Origin: Devosia sp.
Lineage (GTDB): Bacteria; Pseudomonadota; Alphaproteobacteria; Rhizobiales; Devosiaceae
NCBI GenBank assembly: GCA_028290245.1
Contig: JAQGKG010000382.1
Span: 1 to 39,404, forward strand
DNA: 39,404 nucleotides
Direction of reading: 5' to 3'
Part shown: positions 9,335-17,489 of the stretch, piece after piece
Numbering within the stretch: position 1 is the stretch's first letter
Layout: every line of letters starts with the position of its first letter
The notes under the pieces: model-generated
Database searches by the model: none
Told to the model about the DNA's origin: nothing
What the model saw: only the letters and a program-made list of their open reading frames with translations
Translations under genes and position numbers: made by a program

Positions 9335-10143
9335 TTGCTTCCTCCGTGGATCTGGGCTGAAAACCCGCCAATTTTTTCAAAGACGAAAATCACAGCCAGC
9401 ACGAAGAGCAGCGAGGCGACATTGACTGCCGCCAGCACTGGGTCGAGGCTGTATTCGAGATAGTTGATGACAGTGATGGGCAGGGTGGTTTGGCCGGGCC
9501 GGACCAGAAAGACCGACAGCGGAATGTTGTTGAAGGAGATGATGAAGGCAAAGGTCATGCCGGAGAAAACGCCCGGCTTGATGATGGGGATCAGCAGATG
9601 ACGGATGCGCTGGGCTTTGGTGGCACCCAGGCTCTGGCCGGCCCGATCCAGGTTCCTGTCGAAATTGAACATCGCGGTGGCGATCATCCGCACGGCGAAT
9701 GGCAGGGTCAGGATGATGTGCGCAGCGACCAGACCTGGCGTGCCGACCCATCGATAGAGCCCGGCGGAAGAAAGAAATAGGACGATCGCCACGCCTTTGA
9801 CGATTTGGGGCACAGCCAATGGCGAAAGCAGAAACGACATGATCGCTGCGTGACCTGGGCACTTTTCAAAGGCGACTACATAGGCCGCGAGCAGGCCCAG
9901 TACCCCACTGATCAAAGACACGAGTACGGCGATTTGAGCGCTGAGGATAAAGGGATCGATCCATCGACGCGCGACCAAGTCGCCATACCAGCGCACGGTC
10001 CACTCCCACGGAACCAGGGTCACTTGAGAGCTGGGACTGAGCGAAGCTGCCATCACCACGATGAGCGGCAGGGTGATGAACGCCATGACGAGAACGATGG
10101 AGACTCGGAACAGGCCAGAGACAATTCGGTTCATATCGATCAC
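9331..10143 (-). CDS. ABC transporter permease (PotC-like)
   Basis: A 270-residue inner-membrane permease with about six hydrophobic segments, starting with VLVMAFITLPLIVVMAASL. The cytoplasmic EAA loop that contacts the ATPase reads SLGATKAQRIRHLLIPIIKPG. The length and order in the operon match the second permease of PotABCD-type systems. GTG at 10143 gives the frame start; an ATG three codons later (10134) is an equally good choice. It partners with the permease directly upstream. Confidence 0.93.
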   Translation of the reverse strand: MIDMNRIVSGLFRVSIVLVMAFITLPLIVVMAASLSPSSQVTLVPWEWTVRWYGDLVARRWIDPFILSAQIAVLVSLISGVLGLLAAYVVAFEKCPGHAAIMSFLLSPLAVPQIVKGVAIVLFLSSAGLYRWVGTPGLVAAHIILTLPFAVRMIATAMFNFDRNLDRAGQSLGATKAQRIRHLLIPIIKPGVFSGMTFAFIISFNNIPLSVFLVRPGQTTLPITVINYLEYSLDPVLAAVNVASLLFVLAVIFVFEKIGGFSAQIHGGSK

Positions 10144-10149
10144 CGGTTT

Positions 10150-11034
10150 CTAGAAGTGGAGCTTCTTGTGCAGGCGCATCTCGAGACGCGAGCCGATGGC
10201 GGCGATGATCAGCATCATCACCAGCAGCACGTTCGCCATGACCGCGGCAAAGGACCAGTCGATGTAGAAAAGCACCTGCTCGTAGACCATGGTGGCGAGA
10301 ACCTTGAAGTCGGCGCCGCCAAGGATTGCGGGAGTGGCGTAGGCGCTAGCGGACATGGTAAAAGCGAGCAACATCGAGCTGACGATGCCGGGGACGGTCA
10401 GCGGCACGACGATATGGCGAAGTACGGATATCCGCGACGCCCCTAAAATCTGCGCGGATTTTTCAAGGCTCGGGTCAACGCCCTGAAGGCTGGTCAACAG
10501 CGACAGGATGCCGAATGGCAAGATCACGTGGGTCAGCCCGACGACGACGCCAAACATGTTTTTGGCCAGGGGCAGGGGCTCGGAAATAAGCCCAAGCCAC
10601 ATCAATCCACTATTTATAAAACCTTGATCTTCCAGAATGATGAGCCAGCCATAGGTCCGCAACACCACGCCAGCGAGCTCTGGGGCAATAGCAAGCGCAA
10701 AGACCACCGCCCGCCAACGGGAGCGTGACCGCGCCAGAAAGTAGGCCACGGGATAGGCCATCACCGTGACGCAGATCGCTACAAGTCCAGACATGAGCAC
10801 TGTTCTGCCCAAACCCGCCAAGGTGAAGTCGTCTGTAAAAAAGCGCTCATAGTTAGCGAGGGTGGCCGTCGAGGCTCCCTCTGGATGGAAGCTGAGCCCC
10901 ACCATCATGCCCATGGGAATGGCGAAGAACACCAGCAACAAAATGGATGGGGGCAGGAGGGGAACGTATTGGCGCAGGACGTTGGACGTCCTGAAAGGAC
11001 GCCCCCGGTTGGTTGCGAGAGTTATACTGGACAT
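10150..11034 (-). CDS. ABC transporter permease (PotB-like)
   Basis: A 294-residue inner-membrane permease. The first membrane segment is LPPSILLLVFFAIPMGMMVG and the EAA loop reads ILGASRISVLRHIVVPLTVPG. I start at ATG 11034 (MSSITLATNRG), 5 bases after the stop of the binding-protein gene; a longer frame would begin inside that gene. Together with the next gene it forms the membrane channel of the importer. Confidence 0.93.
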   Translation of the reverse strand: MSSITLATNRGRPFRTSNVLRQYVPLLPPSILLLVFFAIPMGMMVGLSFHPEGASTATLANYERFFTDDFTLAGLGRTVLMSGLVAICVTVMAYPVAYFLARSRSRWRAVVFALAIAPELAGVVLRTYGWLIILEDQGFINSGLMWLGLISEPLPLAKNMFGVVVGLTHVILPFGILSLLTSLQGVDPSLEKSAQILGASRISVLRHIVVPLTVPGIVSSMLLAFTMSASAYATPAILGGADFKVLATMVYEQVLFYIDWSFAAVMANVLLVMMLIIAAIGSRLEMRLHKKLHF

Positions 11035-11039
11035 GGTCA

Positions 11040-12080
11040 CTACCGAGCGGCCGGGACGACTTCTCGTTCCCAGCGCATGCCCCATGCCGAAAGATTGGAG
11101 GCAAGCGAGCTCAGATCAGGAAGCAGAAGAGCATCAAGGTCAGCTGGCGTGGTGATCTTGCGTGCCCTGGCTTCTTCGCTGACCTCAATGTCGGCACGGG
11201 CGGAGCCAACTTTATATCCCTCGACCCAGCGTTCCTGGCTGGTCTTTTCAAGAAAGAAATCGACGAACTGGAGGGCGAGTTCTTTGTTATCGGCCCCGAC
11301 CGGCACATTGAGAGTAGCAATAAGGGGTATCGAGCCTTCCTTGGGCAGGACGTAGTCGACGGGCGCGCCACTATCGACGAGCAGTTGAGCCCGACCGTCC
11401 CAGAACGGCATTGCCCAAACTCGACCATCCCGGATGTAGCTTTCGAGAATCGCGGAGGCTTGTTCAAAACCGATTGATTGAGCGGCGAGGCGGGCCATGG
11501 CCTCAAAACCAGGATCGATATTGTTGTCGATATCCCCGCCGTGAACTGAGGACATGAGCTGAGTAAGGAAGGCCGCCATGATATTGGCAAAGGTGGGCAG
11601 AACGATCCGGTTATCGAGGCGCTCGTCGTACAGGTCGGTCCAGGACGTGGGCGCTTCTTCGAACATGTCGGTGCGATAGAGCAGCGCAAGATATTGGAGC
11701 TCGTGGACAGCTCCGCACTCGCCGGCGACGGCACTGATGGCAGCATTGAGGTGAGCGAGGTTAGGGACGGCTTCGGCGCTCAGAGGCTCCAACAGACCCT
11801 CGCGACATCCTTCGAGGGACTGGGACGCGGTCATCACCACGACATCGAAGCCGGGACGCCCATTGGTGGCTTTGATCTTGGCGTAATCCTGTTGTGAGGA
11901 CCCCACCGCATCATAGATCACCGAAACGCCGAACTGCTCTTCGAACGGCTTGATGATGGCGTCTTGAATGATCTGCTCGTATGGCCCGCCATAGCTGTTG
12001 ACGATCAGCTCCTGACCGTGAGCGATGGTTGCGGCGCCTGACAGCACGGCAGCAGATGCCGCAAGGAATAAGCACTTCAT
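11040..12080 (-). CDS. ABC transporter substrate-binding protein (polyamine/opine type)
   Basis: A periplasmic binding protein of 346 residues in the family that holds PotD/PotF and related iron- and amine-binding proteins. The signal peptide is clear (MKCLFLAASAAVLSGAATIA, cleavage probably after AHG), and the mature protein begins ELIVNSYGGPYEQ, typical of the family. ATG 12080 is preceded by GAGAGGGG, a good ribosome site. As first gene of the operon it decides what is imported. The ligand pocket cannot be read to name the substrate; cationic amines, opine-like conjugates or small organic acids are all possible. Confidence 0.93.
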   Translation of the reverse strand: MKCLFLAASAAVLSGAATIAHGQELIVNSYGGPYEQIIQDAIIKPFEEQFGVSVIYDAVGSSQQDYAKIKATNGRPGFDVVVMTASQSLEGCREGLLEPLSAEAVPNLAHLNAAISAVAGECGAVHELQYLALLYRTDMFEEAPTSWTDLYDERLDNRIVLPTFANIMAAFLTQLMSSVHGGDIDNNIDPGFEAMARLAAQSIGFEQASAILESYIRDGRVWAMPFWDGRAQLLVDSGAPVDYVLPKEGSIPLIATLNVPVGADNKELALQFVDFFLEKTSQERWVEGYKVGSARADIEVSEEARARKITTPADLDALLLPDLSSLASNLSAWGMRWEREVVPAAR

Positions 12081-12140
12081 GATAATCCCCTCTCGTTTAC
12101 TTGCATTGGGCAAAGTGGCGGGGAACGGAAAGGATCTCCA

Positions 12141-12164
12141 ATATTAAGCTTCGCACATTAATAT
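12141..12164. promoter_or_regulatory. Inverted repeat in the catabolic operon promoter
   Basis: A perfect repeat ATATTAA-N10-TTAATAT lies about 60 bases upstream of the binding-protein ATG. This is the only gene-free AT-rich stretch before the nine-gene operon. The two-arm geometry suits a dimeric regulator such as the LysR protein at 13761. Confidence 0.45.
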
Positions 12165-12217
12165 CGTATCGCTATCAATGGCTGCACCTTGTATCCTTCT
12201 ATCCGTTCCCGACAGTG

Positions 12218-12460
12218 TCAGGACCGGACGGTGCGTTCGAAGGTTTTGAGTTGCTGGAAGACGGAAAGCCATAGCTGATAGCCGCGCTCATCACCGTCTT
12301 GGCGGGCATAGACTGCACACCAGGCAGCGATGGACGCGGCTCTAGGCCCAAAGATGCTAGAAACCGTGCTCGCGGCCGCGACCGGACAAGCTTCAAGGTT
12401 TTTGACATCAGTGAGCGAGCCCCAGGGCAGGGGCGCGGATGGTGAATGTGTGCCTGACAT
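12218..12460 (-). CDS. Small hypothetical protein
   Basis: An 80-residue open frame. The C-terminal half (residues about 40-80) has natural-looking composition with a helical segment, AASIAAWCAVYARQDGDE, followed by a second amphipathic stretch (YQLWLSVFQQLKTF), which favours real coding. The N-terminus is low complexity. No ribosome site is obvious and I do not recognise the family. It could be a decayed small gene. Confidence 0.35.
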   Translation of the reverse strand: MSGTHSPSAPLPWGSLTDVKNLEACPVAAASTVSSIFGPRAASIAAWCAVYARQDGDERGYQLWLSVFQQLKTFERTVRS

Positions 12461-12692
12461 GGCGGTGCTCCATTACGAGCCCAGCACGTTGGTGGCCGGA
12501 CGTTTCAATGGCAGGCAGCTGGCCTACATCGTCCGGAAGCACCACAATCAGTCAGCAGTCTATGCAAAAGAATCCTAGCAATAATAATCCTAGATACAAG
12601 GATCAATTTTCGATGCGTGTGAGTATTTTTGGCGCCTTGTCGACACAGTCATGTCAGCGGTGACGCGGCCGTAAGTCGACGATTTTTCGCGA

Positions 12693-13607
12693 TTAATTCT
12701 CATCTACCGCGATTTTATCTAGGCTTTCCAATCGCTCTTCGCACACTTTCCGAACCAGCACGTGCAGCTGTTCGGTGCGATCGATGAGCCAGTGCAACGC
12801 CTCTTCGCTGATTTCGTAGTGCTTGGAATAGCGGGCTTTGACGTAGGCTTCGTTGAGCACGTTGAACCAGGCATTGTAGCGGTGTTGGTCACGCGGCCAG
12901 GCGTCAATCAGGCGACGGTCACGATCCTCGGCAAGCATGCGCAGGAATTTCAGATTGTGCGAGGGTGGGCTGTAGTTTGTCAGGACCAAAAGCACTGTAG
13001 CATAGGCTTGTTCGACCGACTGGTGCAGTAAAAAGGCCGCTGGGCTAAACATATCTTCTGCTACTGCATACTTCGCGAGTTTCAGGAAATTGACTGCAGG
13101 CTGAAAACGTTGGGAATATTGATCGAGAGCAACATTTAATGCCTGCTGCGATGTAAGAATGCCCGGTTCAGCGAGTTCGCGATCATCCATCTCATAAAGA
13201 ACGACCCCTTCTCTGCGGATGTCGGCGAAGAAGTACTGAGCATTGCGCAGGGCATTGTTCACCTCGCGACCCGAGTGCACAATCAACCCCACCGGCACAC
13301 CAATCGTAGGCTCGCGGTTTAACCGGTCCGTAGCCCGGTCCCAATATTCAAACCCCGCGAAACGGCTCTCGTTGACGATGACCAGAATGTCGTAGTCCGA
13401 GCGATAGCCCTTCATCGTGTGCGGCTCATCGACCCAAGTGCCTTTGGCATACGATCCGAACAGAATGATCTTAAGGATGCGCCCGCGGCGCTTGGCCTCC
13501 GACTTTGCTTCCTTGAGCGCGTCGTCGAACTCCTCGTGGACGATCTCGACGATGCGCGCGACGTTGCGCTGCTTGCTTTCGGGAAGGTGATCGAGGCTGA
13601 TCTTCAT
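12693..13607 (-). CDS. Nucleotidyltransferase-HEPN fusion protein
   Basis: A 304-residue protein. Residues about 25-115 form a MNT-type nucleotidyltransferase: the GS motif is in ILFGSYAKGTWVDE and the acidic pair in YRSDYDILVIV. The C-terminal half looks like a HEPN domain, with AAFLLHQSVEQAYA and the histidine in SPPSHNLKFLR. MNT and HEPN proteins often form toxin-antitoxin pairs in which the transferase adds AMP to the HEPN toxin; here both are in one chain. ATG 13607 is preceded by AAAGGGG; an upstream ATG (13640) lacks a ribosome site. Diverges from the LysR gene. Confidence 0.85.
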   Translation of the reverse strand: MKISLDHLPESKQRNVARIVEIVHEEFDDALKEAKSEAKRRGRILKIILFGSYAKGTWVDEPHTMKGYRSDYDILVIVNESRFAGFEYWDRATDRLNREPTIGVPVGLIVHSGREVNNALRNAQYFFADIRREGVVLYEMDDRELAEPGILTSQQALNVALDQYSQRFQPAVNFLKLAKYAVAEDMFSPAAFLLHQSVEQAYATVLLVLTNYSPPSHNLKFLRMLAEDRDRRLIDAWPRDQHRYNAWFNVLNEAYVKARYSKHYEISEEALHWLIDRTEQLHVLVRKVCEERLESLDKIAVDEN

Positions 13608-13695
13608 TTTTGGAGGCCCCTTTAGGTTCGCGAGCACCATGGCTTTCGAACTATGCCTAACCGGGAGTCACCTGACAACATTGTTGGCAATTGAT

Positions 13696-13718
13696 TTATG
13701 AATTCGACGCTTACATAA
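13696..13718. promoter_or_regulatory. Possible LysR-type operator
   Basis: An interrupted repeat TTATG-N13-CATAA lies about 45 bases upstream of the lysR ATG, between it and the divergent nucleotidyltransferase gene. LysR regulators commonly bind such a site near their own promoter and repress themselves. Confidence 0.35.
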
Positions 13719-13760
13719 TCACAGAAGAACACGGCGCGCCAACTTGAGCCACGGACCGCA

Positions 13761-14639
13761 ATGGAATTTCGCCAGCTTTCTTTGTTCGTCGCACTTGCCG
13801 AAGAACTACATTTCGGCCGAACCGCTGCTCGGCTGAATATCGCTCAGCCGGCACTAACTGTGCACATCCAGAACCTTGAGCGTGACCTTGGTGTTCAGTT
13901 GCTGATCCGGTCGACGCGACGCGTTCAGCTGACCAAGGCTGGCGCCGTTTTCTATGAACGAAGCCGAAGGATATTGGGCGATCTCGAAAACTCGCGCTTA
14001 GTCGCTCAGGCTATTGCCGGGAAGGATCTGAAGAAGCTCACGATTGGCACAATTTACCCTGCCACCTTCGGAGTACTGCCAGCTTTCCTGGCCAAGATCG
14101 GTCGTCGTTTTCCTGATGTTAAAATTCATGTCCGGACCGGCACCAGTGAAACGATCATTCGTGAAATCGAATTGGGCAATGTAAACGTTGGCTTCATCCG
14201 GCCACTCGAAAAGCTGGGCTCATTGCGATGCCTGGGGATAGGCTATGAGCGGTACGTCCTCGCTATGGCGTCGGACACAGCGCTCGCGCGATTACCGAAA
14301 CTCGCGATAGACGATCTGCGACCACAAAAGATCATCGCGTTTGCTAGGTCGAACCTCTCTTACACCGAAGATTACTTCTATCAGATGTTTCGGGAGCAGG
14401 ACCTACTCGGCAGCATTGCTTACACCTGTGACGATACCCTGTCGCTTTTCTCGCTGGTTGCGTCCGGCCTCGGGGTTGGGTTTGTCCCCGAATGGATGCA
14501 AGAATTACCCAACCGAAACGTCGTTTTCCGGAAGGTGGAGGGGGTCGATTTTAGTATCAGCCTATCCATCGCTTGGAACAAAGAAGATCCAACAGCAAAT
14601 CGAGACGAAATAATAGAGATGGCACGGTCGCTGAGGTAG
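13761..14639 (+). CDS. LysR family transcriptional regulator
   Basis: A 292-residue regulator. The N-terminal winged helix is typical (MEFRQLSLFVALAEELHFGR, then AARLNIAQPALTVHIQNLE), and residues about 90-290 form the effector-binding domain. Such proteins usually control a neighbouring operon and respond to a pathway metabolite. The catabolic operon 1.7 kb away is the best candidate target, though the nucleotidyltransferase gene stands between. It has no other obvious target on its own strand. Confidence 0.93.
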   Translation: MEFRQLSLFVALAEELHFGRTAARLNIAQPALTVHIQNLERDLGVQLLIRSTRRVQLTKAGAVFYERSRRILGDLENSRLVAQAIAGKDLKKLTIGTIYPATFGVLPAFLAKIGRRFPDVKIHVRTGTSETIIREIELGNVNVGFIRPLEKLGSLRCLGIGYERYVLAMASDTALARLPKLAIDDLRPQKIIAFARSNLSYTEDYFYQMFREQDLLGSIAYTCDDTLSLFSLVASGLGVGFVPEWMQELPNRNVVFRKVEGVDFSISLSIAWNKEDPTANRDEIIEMARSLR

Positions 14640-15080
14640 TAAACGTACCCCGTCTCGAACATCAGAAGCTGCCAGCCTGGAAACCACCCTAGAGCGGCCG
14701 TTGCCTTCACCAAATCACCCGTTCCGGCACAACTGACCTATTACCAAAGATGGTGTATCGCGGCAGCTGCGGCGCGATACACCATCTTTTGGTGGTGAGC
14801 GAGGTAACCAGACATGACCCGCCCAGCAGTGTGCTGTTTTTTCAGACCGAAATCGACCTGATATTTGCACCGTGCAAGCAGTTGAGATTGCTGGGCAGAA
14901 AACATGCGCATATATCTTGATTTATGCACTGGCAGCAACCGACCCCACACGTTCCAAGTCCGGCTGGACAAGCTTCTGACGTCGCGGCAAGCCCGACAGC
15001 CGGCTTCACCACTCCGATCAGGGCAGCCAAGATACATCGGAGCAGTTCCAGCGGATGATGGCCAAGACTTCAGGCGAAAC
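14640..15080. other. Intergenic region without a recognised gene
   Basis: This 441-base stretch lies between the convergent LysR and NUDIX genes. Its main feature is the long hairpin at 14744-14792. A 98-codon minus-strand frame here looks non-coding (arginine- and cysteine-rich and running through the hairpin). Confidence 0.4.
14744..14792. terminator. Long hairpin, possible bidirectional terminator
   Basis: A 17-base-pair perfect stem (arms 14746-14762 and 14773-14789) with a 10-base loop, extended outward by two pairs across one bulged base. TTTT follows on the plus strand and AAAG precedes, so it could end transcripts from both sides. The stem is longer than most terminators and 107 bases after lysR, so a mobile-element remnant is also possible. 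Confidence 0.4.
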
Positions 15081-15536
15081 TCAAGCCAGGATGATCCCGT
15101 CGTTCGCTAGATTGCGTAGAAACCGCGCCAGATCTGGTTCCGTTACCGCCTTGGCGGCTTTCTTCGGGGTGAACCAGCGGCGCTGCCGCTGGTTCTTCTC
15201 GTTCCATTTGCTGTGTTCTTGGGTGACGTGCAGCGAATAGATCAACGCTTGGGCAGGCTTCACGCTGCCATCGTCGAAAAGCTTCATGTAGCGGTAGGAG
15301 CCGATTGGCGTTGGTGACACCGCGCCATCTATTCCGGCCTCTTCCCTGGCCTCCTGCAAAGCCGCAGTGGCATCCGACATGTCGGGCATGGGCCAGCCCT
15401 TGGGCAGCATCCACTTGGCATTGGTGCGCGAGGTGACCAGCAGAACCGACACCCCGCCCTTTGCATCGCGCCGCCACGGCAAGGCTGCAACCTGCTGGCA
15501 ATGGGCAGTGGTGATGTCTGTGGCAGTCTTAGCCAT
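15081..15536 (-). CDS. NUDIX hydrolase
   Basis: A 151-residue pyrophosphohydrolase. The Nudix helix is in the region LPKGWPMPDMSDATAALQ-EAREEAGI, resembling diphosphoinositol-polyphosphate/diadenosine-type bacterial members. The usual arginine before the first E is a glutamine here and the GX5E glutamate is a methionine, the latter common in this subgroup. The metal-binding REEAG core is intact. Substrate unknown. It converges on LysR and is followed upstream by the MucR-type gene with a 50-base gap. Confidence 0.88.
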   Translation of the reverse strand: MAKTATDITTAHCQQVAALPWRRDAKGGVSVLLVTSRTNAKWMLPKGWPMPDMSDATAALQEAREEAGIDGAVSPTPIGSYRYMKLFDDGSVKPAQALIYSLHVTQEHSKWNEKNQRQRRWFTPKKAAKAVTEPDLARFLRNLANDGIILA

Positions 15537-15586
15537 GCGCTCGCGTTTGAAAATATTGGTTTAACACTAGGGCCGAAACGACCGCA

Positions 15587-16051
15587 CTATGCGTTCATTT
15601 TCGGCTTTTTCGTCCGCTTTTCTGGTGCCGCCGACGCCAGAGTGGGCTTCCGGCCCAGTCCATTGGTTTTAGCAAGTGCGGACCGTGTAGCCGTGTAGTT
15701 GGGTGCGACCATTGGATAGTCAGATGGCAGGCCCCACTTGGCGCGGTAGTCAATTGGCGTCATGCCGAGCTTAGCTAAATGCCGTTTCATGGATTTGAAC
15801 TTCAAACCGTCATCCAGGCAGATGATGAAATCGGGGGTGACGGACTTCCTGACCGGAACGGCAGGCTTGAGGTCCTCGACTACCGGTGAAATCTCGGCAG
15901 CAGATAGCGATTGCAACGAGCCGTAAGTTTCCGAGATCAGTTTGGGTAAATCTGCAGGGGAGATGGCATTGTTCGACACGAAGGCGGACACGATAAGCGT
16001 GACCTGCTCCAACAGAGAAGCGCCGAGGTTGGTTTCAGCGAGTTCGCTCAT
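15587..16051 (-). CDS. MucR/Ros family transcriptional regulator
   Basis: A 154-residue zinc-finger regulator typical of alphaproteobacteria. The finger region reads DFIICLDDGLKFKSMKRHL (residues about 78-96), followed by the usual LGMTPIDYRAKWGLPSDYPMVAP. The basic tail ends KRTKKPK. Family members are H-NS-like silencers of AT-rich foreign DNA and control exopolysaccharide and virulence genes. ATG 16051 has CAGGAAA upstream; a GTG six codons earlier has none. On a mobile element it might silence cargo or recruit the host network. Confidence 0.92.
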   Translation of the reverse strand: MSELAETNLGASLLEQVTLIVSAFVSNNAISPADLPKLISETYGSLQSLSAAEISPVVEDLKPAVPVRKSVTPDFIICLDDGLKFKSMKRHLAKLGMTPIDYRAKWGLPSDYPMVAPNYTATRSALAKTNGLGRKPTLASAAPEKRTKKPKMNA

Positions 16052-16111
16052 AGGTGTTTCCTGACGCACTGCAGTTTGAGTCGCGCTGTTTCAGCGGGGG
16101 CAAGCCAAAGG

Positions 16112-16252
16112 TTATGGGGACACCATCAACATATCTGCCCAAACACCTAGTGCTTTAGCAAGCTTCTCCACAACGTGCAGACCGACGTTGCGTGCCCGTG
16201 CTCAGATAAGCCAGTGCCCCGGTCGGCGATGGAAGGCTTGATGTAAGTCCGC
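16112..16252 (-). pseudogene. XRE-type HTH regulator fragment, frameshifted
   Basis: Two adjacent frames together give the second half of a Cro/CI-type helix-turn-helix: RTYIKPSIADRG in one frame, then RNVGLHVVEKLAKALGV and WADMLMVSP-stop in the next. This matches the usual pattern RTYISxIERGxRNxxLxxxxKLAxALGV. The frame changes near 16195 and the N-terminal half is missing. It is a decayed regulator, not a functional gene. Confidence 0.5.
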
Positions 16253-16556
16253 TTTGGCAGCATGCGGAATAAATGCAGACTGTCAGCTAACCACCCCAAG
16301 TCGGCCATTGGGGAGCTTCGTTCCATAATGTTAATTATGCGAACAATCATTTAATATTATTCACTATAACCGAACGTTCTGCTGAGGCAAGAACGTAGAC
16401 CCGCCGATCTATCGGGTTGCGTCTAGCCAACTCCATCCGCAGTCGGGCCCTTGAAGTCCGGTCCGTAGCCTGAGCAGTAAGTATGCGAGATCGTTCTGAA
16501 TGGGCGAGACCATCGCGGCGGGGTTAGCCAGGCCAAGCACCGGCCCGGACAGAAAG

Positions 16557-16976
16557 CTATTTTGTCCGATCGATCCGGGCGTTGCCAGCAGCCAGATGAG
16601 GCGCAAAGGCTTGGCGGATTCCCTCAAGAAACGCTTCGCTAAACCGGCCTTGCGGCGGTTCGCCCGCGTCGAAATGATAAGAGCGCTCAAGGATGTCATA
16701 ATTGTATTCGCTGACGGTAATCCAGCCCCGCTCATAACCTGTGAGGTTGGCGCGGCGGAGTTCCAGCTTTGGAATTTCGATACCGATTTGTCCTTCAAAA
16801 GGCGGCTTGGAGGAAATCGGGAGCAGGATAAGATGGGTGTTGCCTTTAGCGTCGATCATCGTCAAGAGCAGGCAAACCGGGCGATCTTTCTCGCCGTGTT
16901 CGCGGCCTCGCGCGTCCTGCCAGCCCCACAGATAGGGATAGCCGACTACATCGCCCCGGCGAAACCCATCAGTCAT
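16557..16976 (-). CDS. PemK/MazF-like toxin of a type II toxin-antitoxin pair
   Basis: A 139-residue protein with a PemK-like start (GDVVGYPYLWGWQD) and core strands CLLLTM and LILLPISSKPP, then RRANLTGYERGWITVSEYN. Family members are ribosome-dependent or free mRNA endonucleases. The ATG overlaps the last codons of the Phd-type antitoxin by 8 bases, a classic coupled arrangement. The same family occurs as a broken copy at 29105-29372. The enzyme activity is inferred from family resemblance only. Confidence 0.75.
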   Translation of the reverse strand: MTDGFRRGDVVGYPYLWGWQDARGREHGEKDRPVCLLLTMIDAKGNTHLILLPISSKPPFEGQIGIEIPKLELRRANLTGYERGWITVSEYNYDILERSYHFDAGEPPQGRFSEAFLEGIRQAFAPHLAAGNARIDRTK

Positions 16977-17256
16977 GAGCAGGCGTCTTTGGCGTGGTGC
17001 TCGATGCCTGATACTCGTCGGAATCCTTCTCAAGTTGAGCCCGGATCATGTCGGCCAGTTCTGCCGGCGTCTCGCTTGTGCGGTATACGCGGCGCGGGTC
17101 GCTGCGGTTGGTCAATCGCTCGTATTCCTCGGCGGGGACGACGACGACCGACGCGCGGCCATGCTTGGTCAGGGTGATAGGGCCGCGCATGGCCTCGTCA
17201 TGGTAGCGGCCAAAATGCCGGACAAACTCGACTGAGGAAATCGTTTTGGTTGGCAT
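16969..17256 (-). CDS. Phd/YefM family antitoxin
   Basis: A 95-residue antitoxin. The N-terminal fold reads SSVEFVRHFGRYHDEAMRGP, then ITLTKHGRASVVVVPAEEYERL, the standard Phd DNA-binding and dimer part. The C-terminus, which would wrap around the toxin, is hydrophilic. ATG 17256 has GGAG 9 bases upstream; upstream codons in frame lack one and include the operator. The operator repeat is at 17276-17288, suggesting autoregulation. Confidence 0.85.
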   Translation of the reverse strand: MPTKTISSVEFVRHFGRYHDEAMRGPITLTKHGRASVVVVPAEEYERLTNRSDPRRVYRTSETPAELADMIRAQLEKDSDEYQASSTTPKTPAHD

Positions 17257-17275
17257 GAGTCTAATCTCCATTTTC

Positions 17276-17288
17276 CTGTAATATACAG
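17276..17288. promoter_or_regulatory. Antitoxin operator, CTGTA-ATA-TACAG
   Basis: A perfect 5-base inverted repeat with 3-base spacer, 20 bases before the antitoxin ATG. A repeat of the same core and spacer length sits before the second PemK-type antitoxin (29664-29680), which strengthens the operator call. Confidence 0.6.
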
Positions 17289-17321
17289 AAAACACAGAAA
17301 ACCGCAATCGTTATGGTTCTC

Positions 17322-17447
17322 GATATCGTGGCTTTCCCGATGCTCGATCTGAGGAATCATTGTACCATCGCCAAACAACCATTGGCACTCGTACCCGCCG
17401 AGTTGGACCTTCACCTGATCCAGTAACTCTAAGGCCACGCCAAACAA
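17322..17447 (-). pseudogene. Possible nucleotidyltransferase (AbiEii-like) N-terminal fragment
   Basis: The frame from ATG 17447 reads MFGVALELLDQVKVQLGG then ECQWLFGDGTMIPQIEHRES. This resembles the start of AbiEii-type nucleotidyltransferases, whose motif is a GGT-like loop followed by HRxSxDID. Similarity ends at HRESHDI, where the sequence runs into the antitoxin promoter. If right, the gene was cut when the toxin-antitoxin module arrived. Confidence 0.3.
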
Positions 17448-17489
17448 CTTCCGCCACTCGGACGGCCGCTGATTGTGAGGTTTTGGGAA

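Larger units (their letters stand above)
12081..12692. other. Gene-poor intergenic region
   Basis: A 612-base stretch between the transport operon and the nucleotidyltransferase gene. It holds the operon's promoter area with the inverted repeat at 12141-12164, one weak small open frame (12218-12460), and an AT-rich part near 12570-12610 with a short direct repeat (AATCCTAG twice). No RNA gene was recognised. Confidence 0.4.

Noticed and set aside
14741..15037. A 98-codon minus-strand frame
   Set aside because: Reads through the long hairpin, and composition is unlike neighbouring genes.
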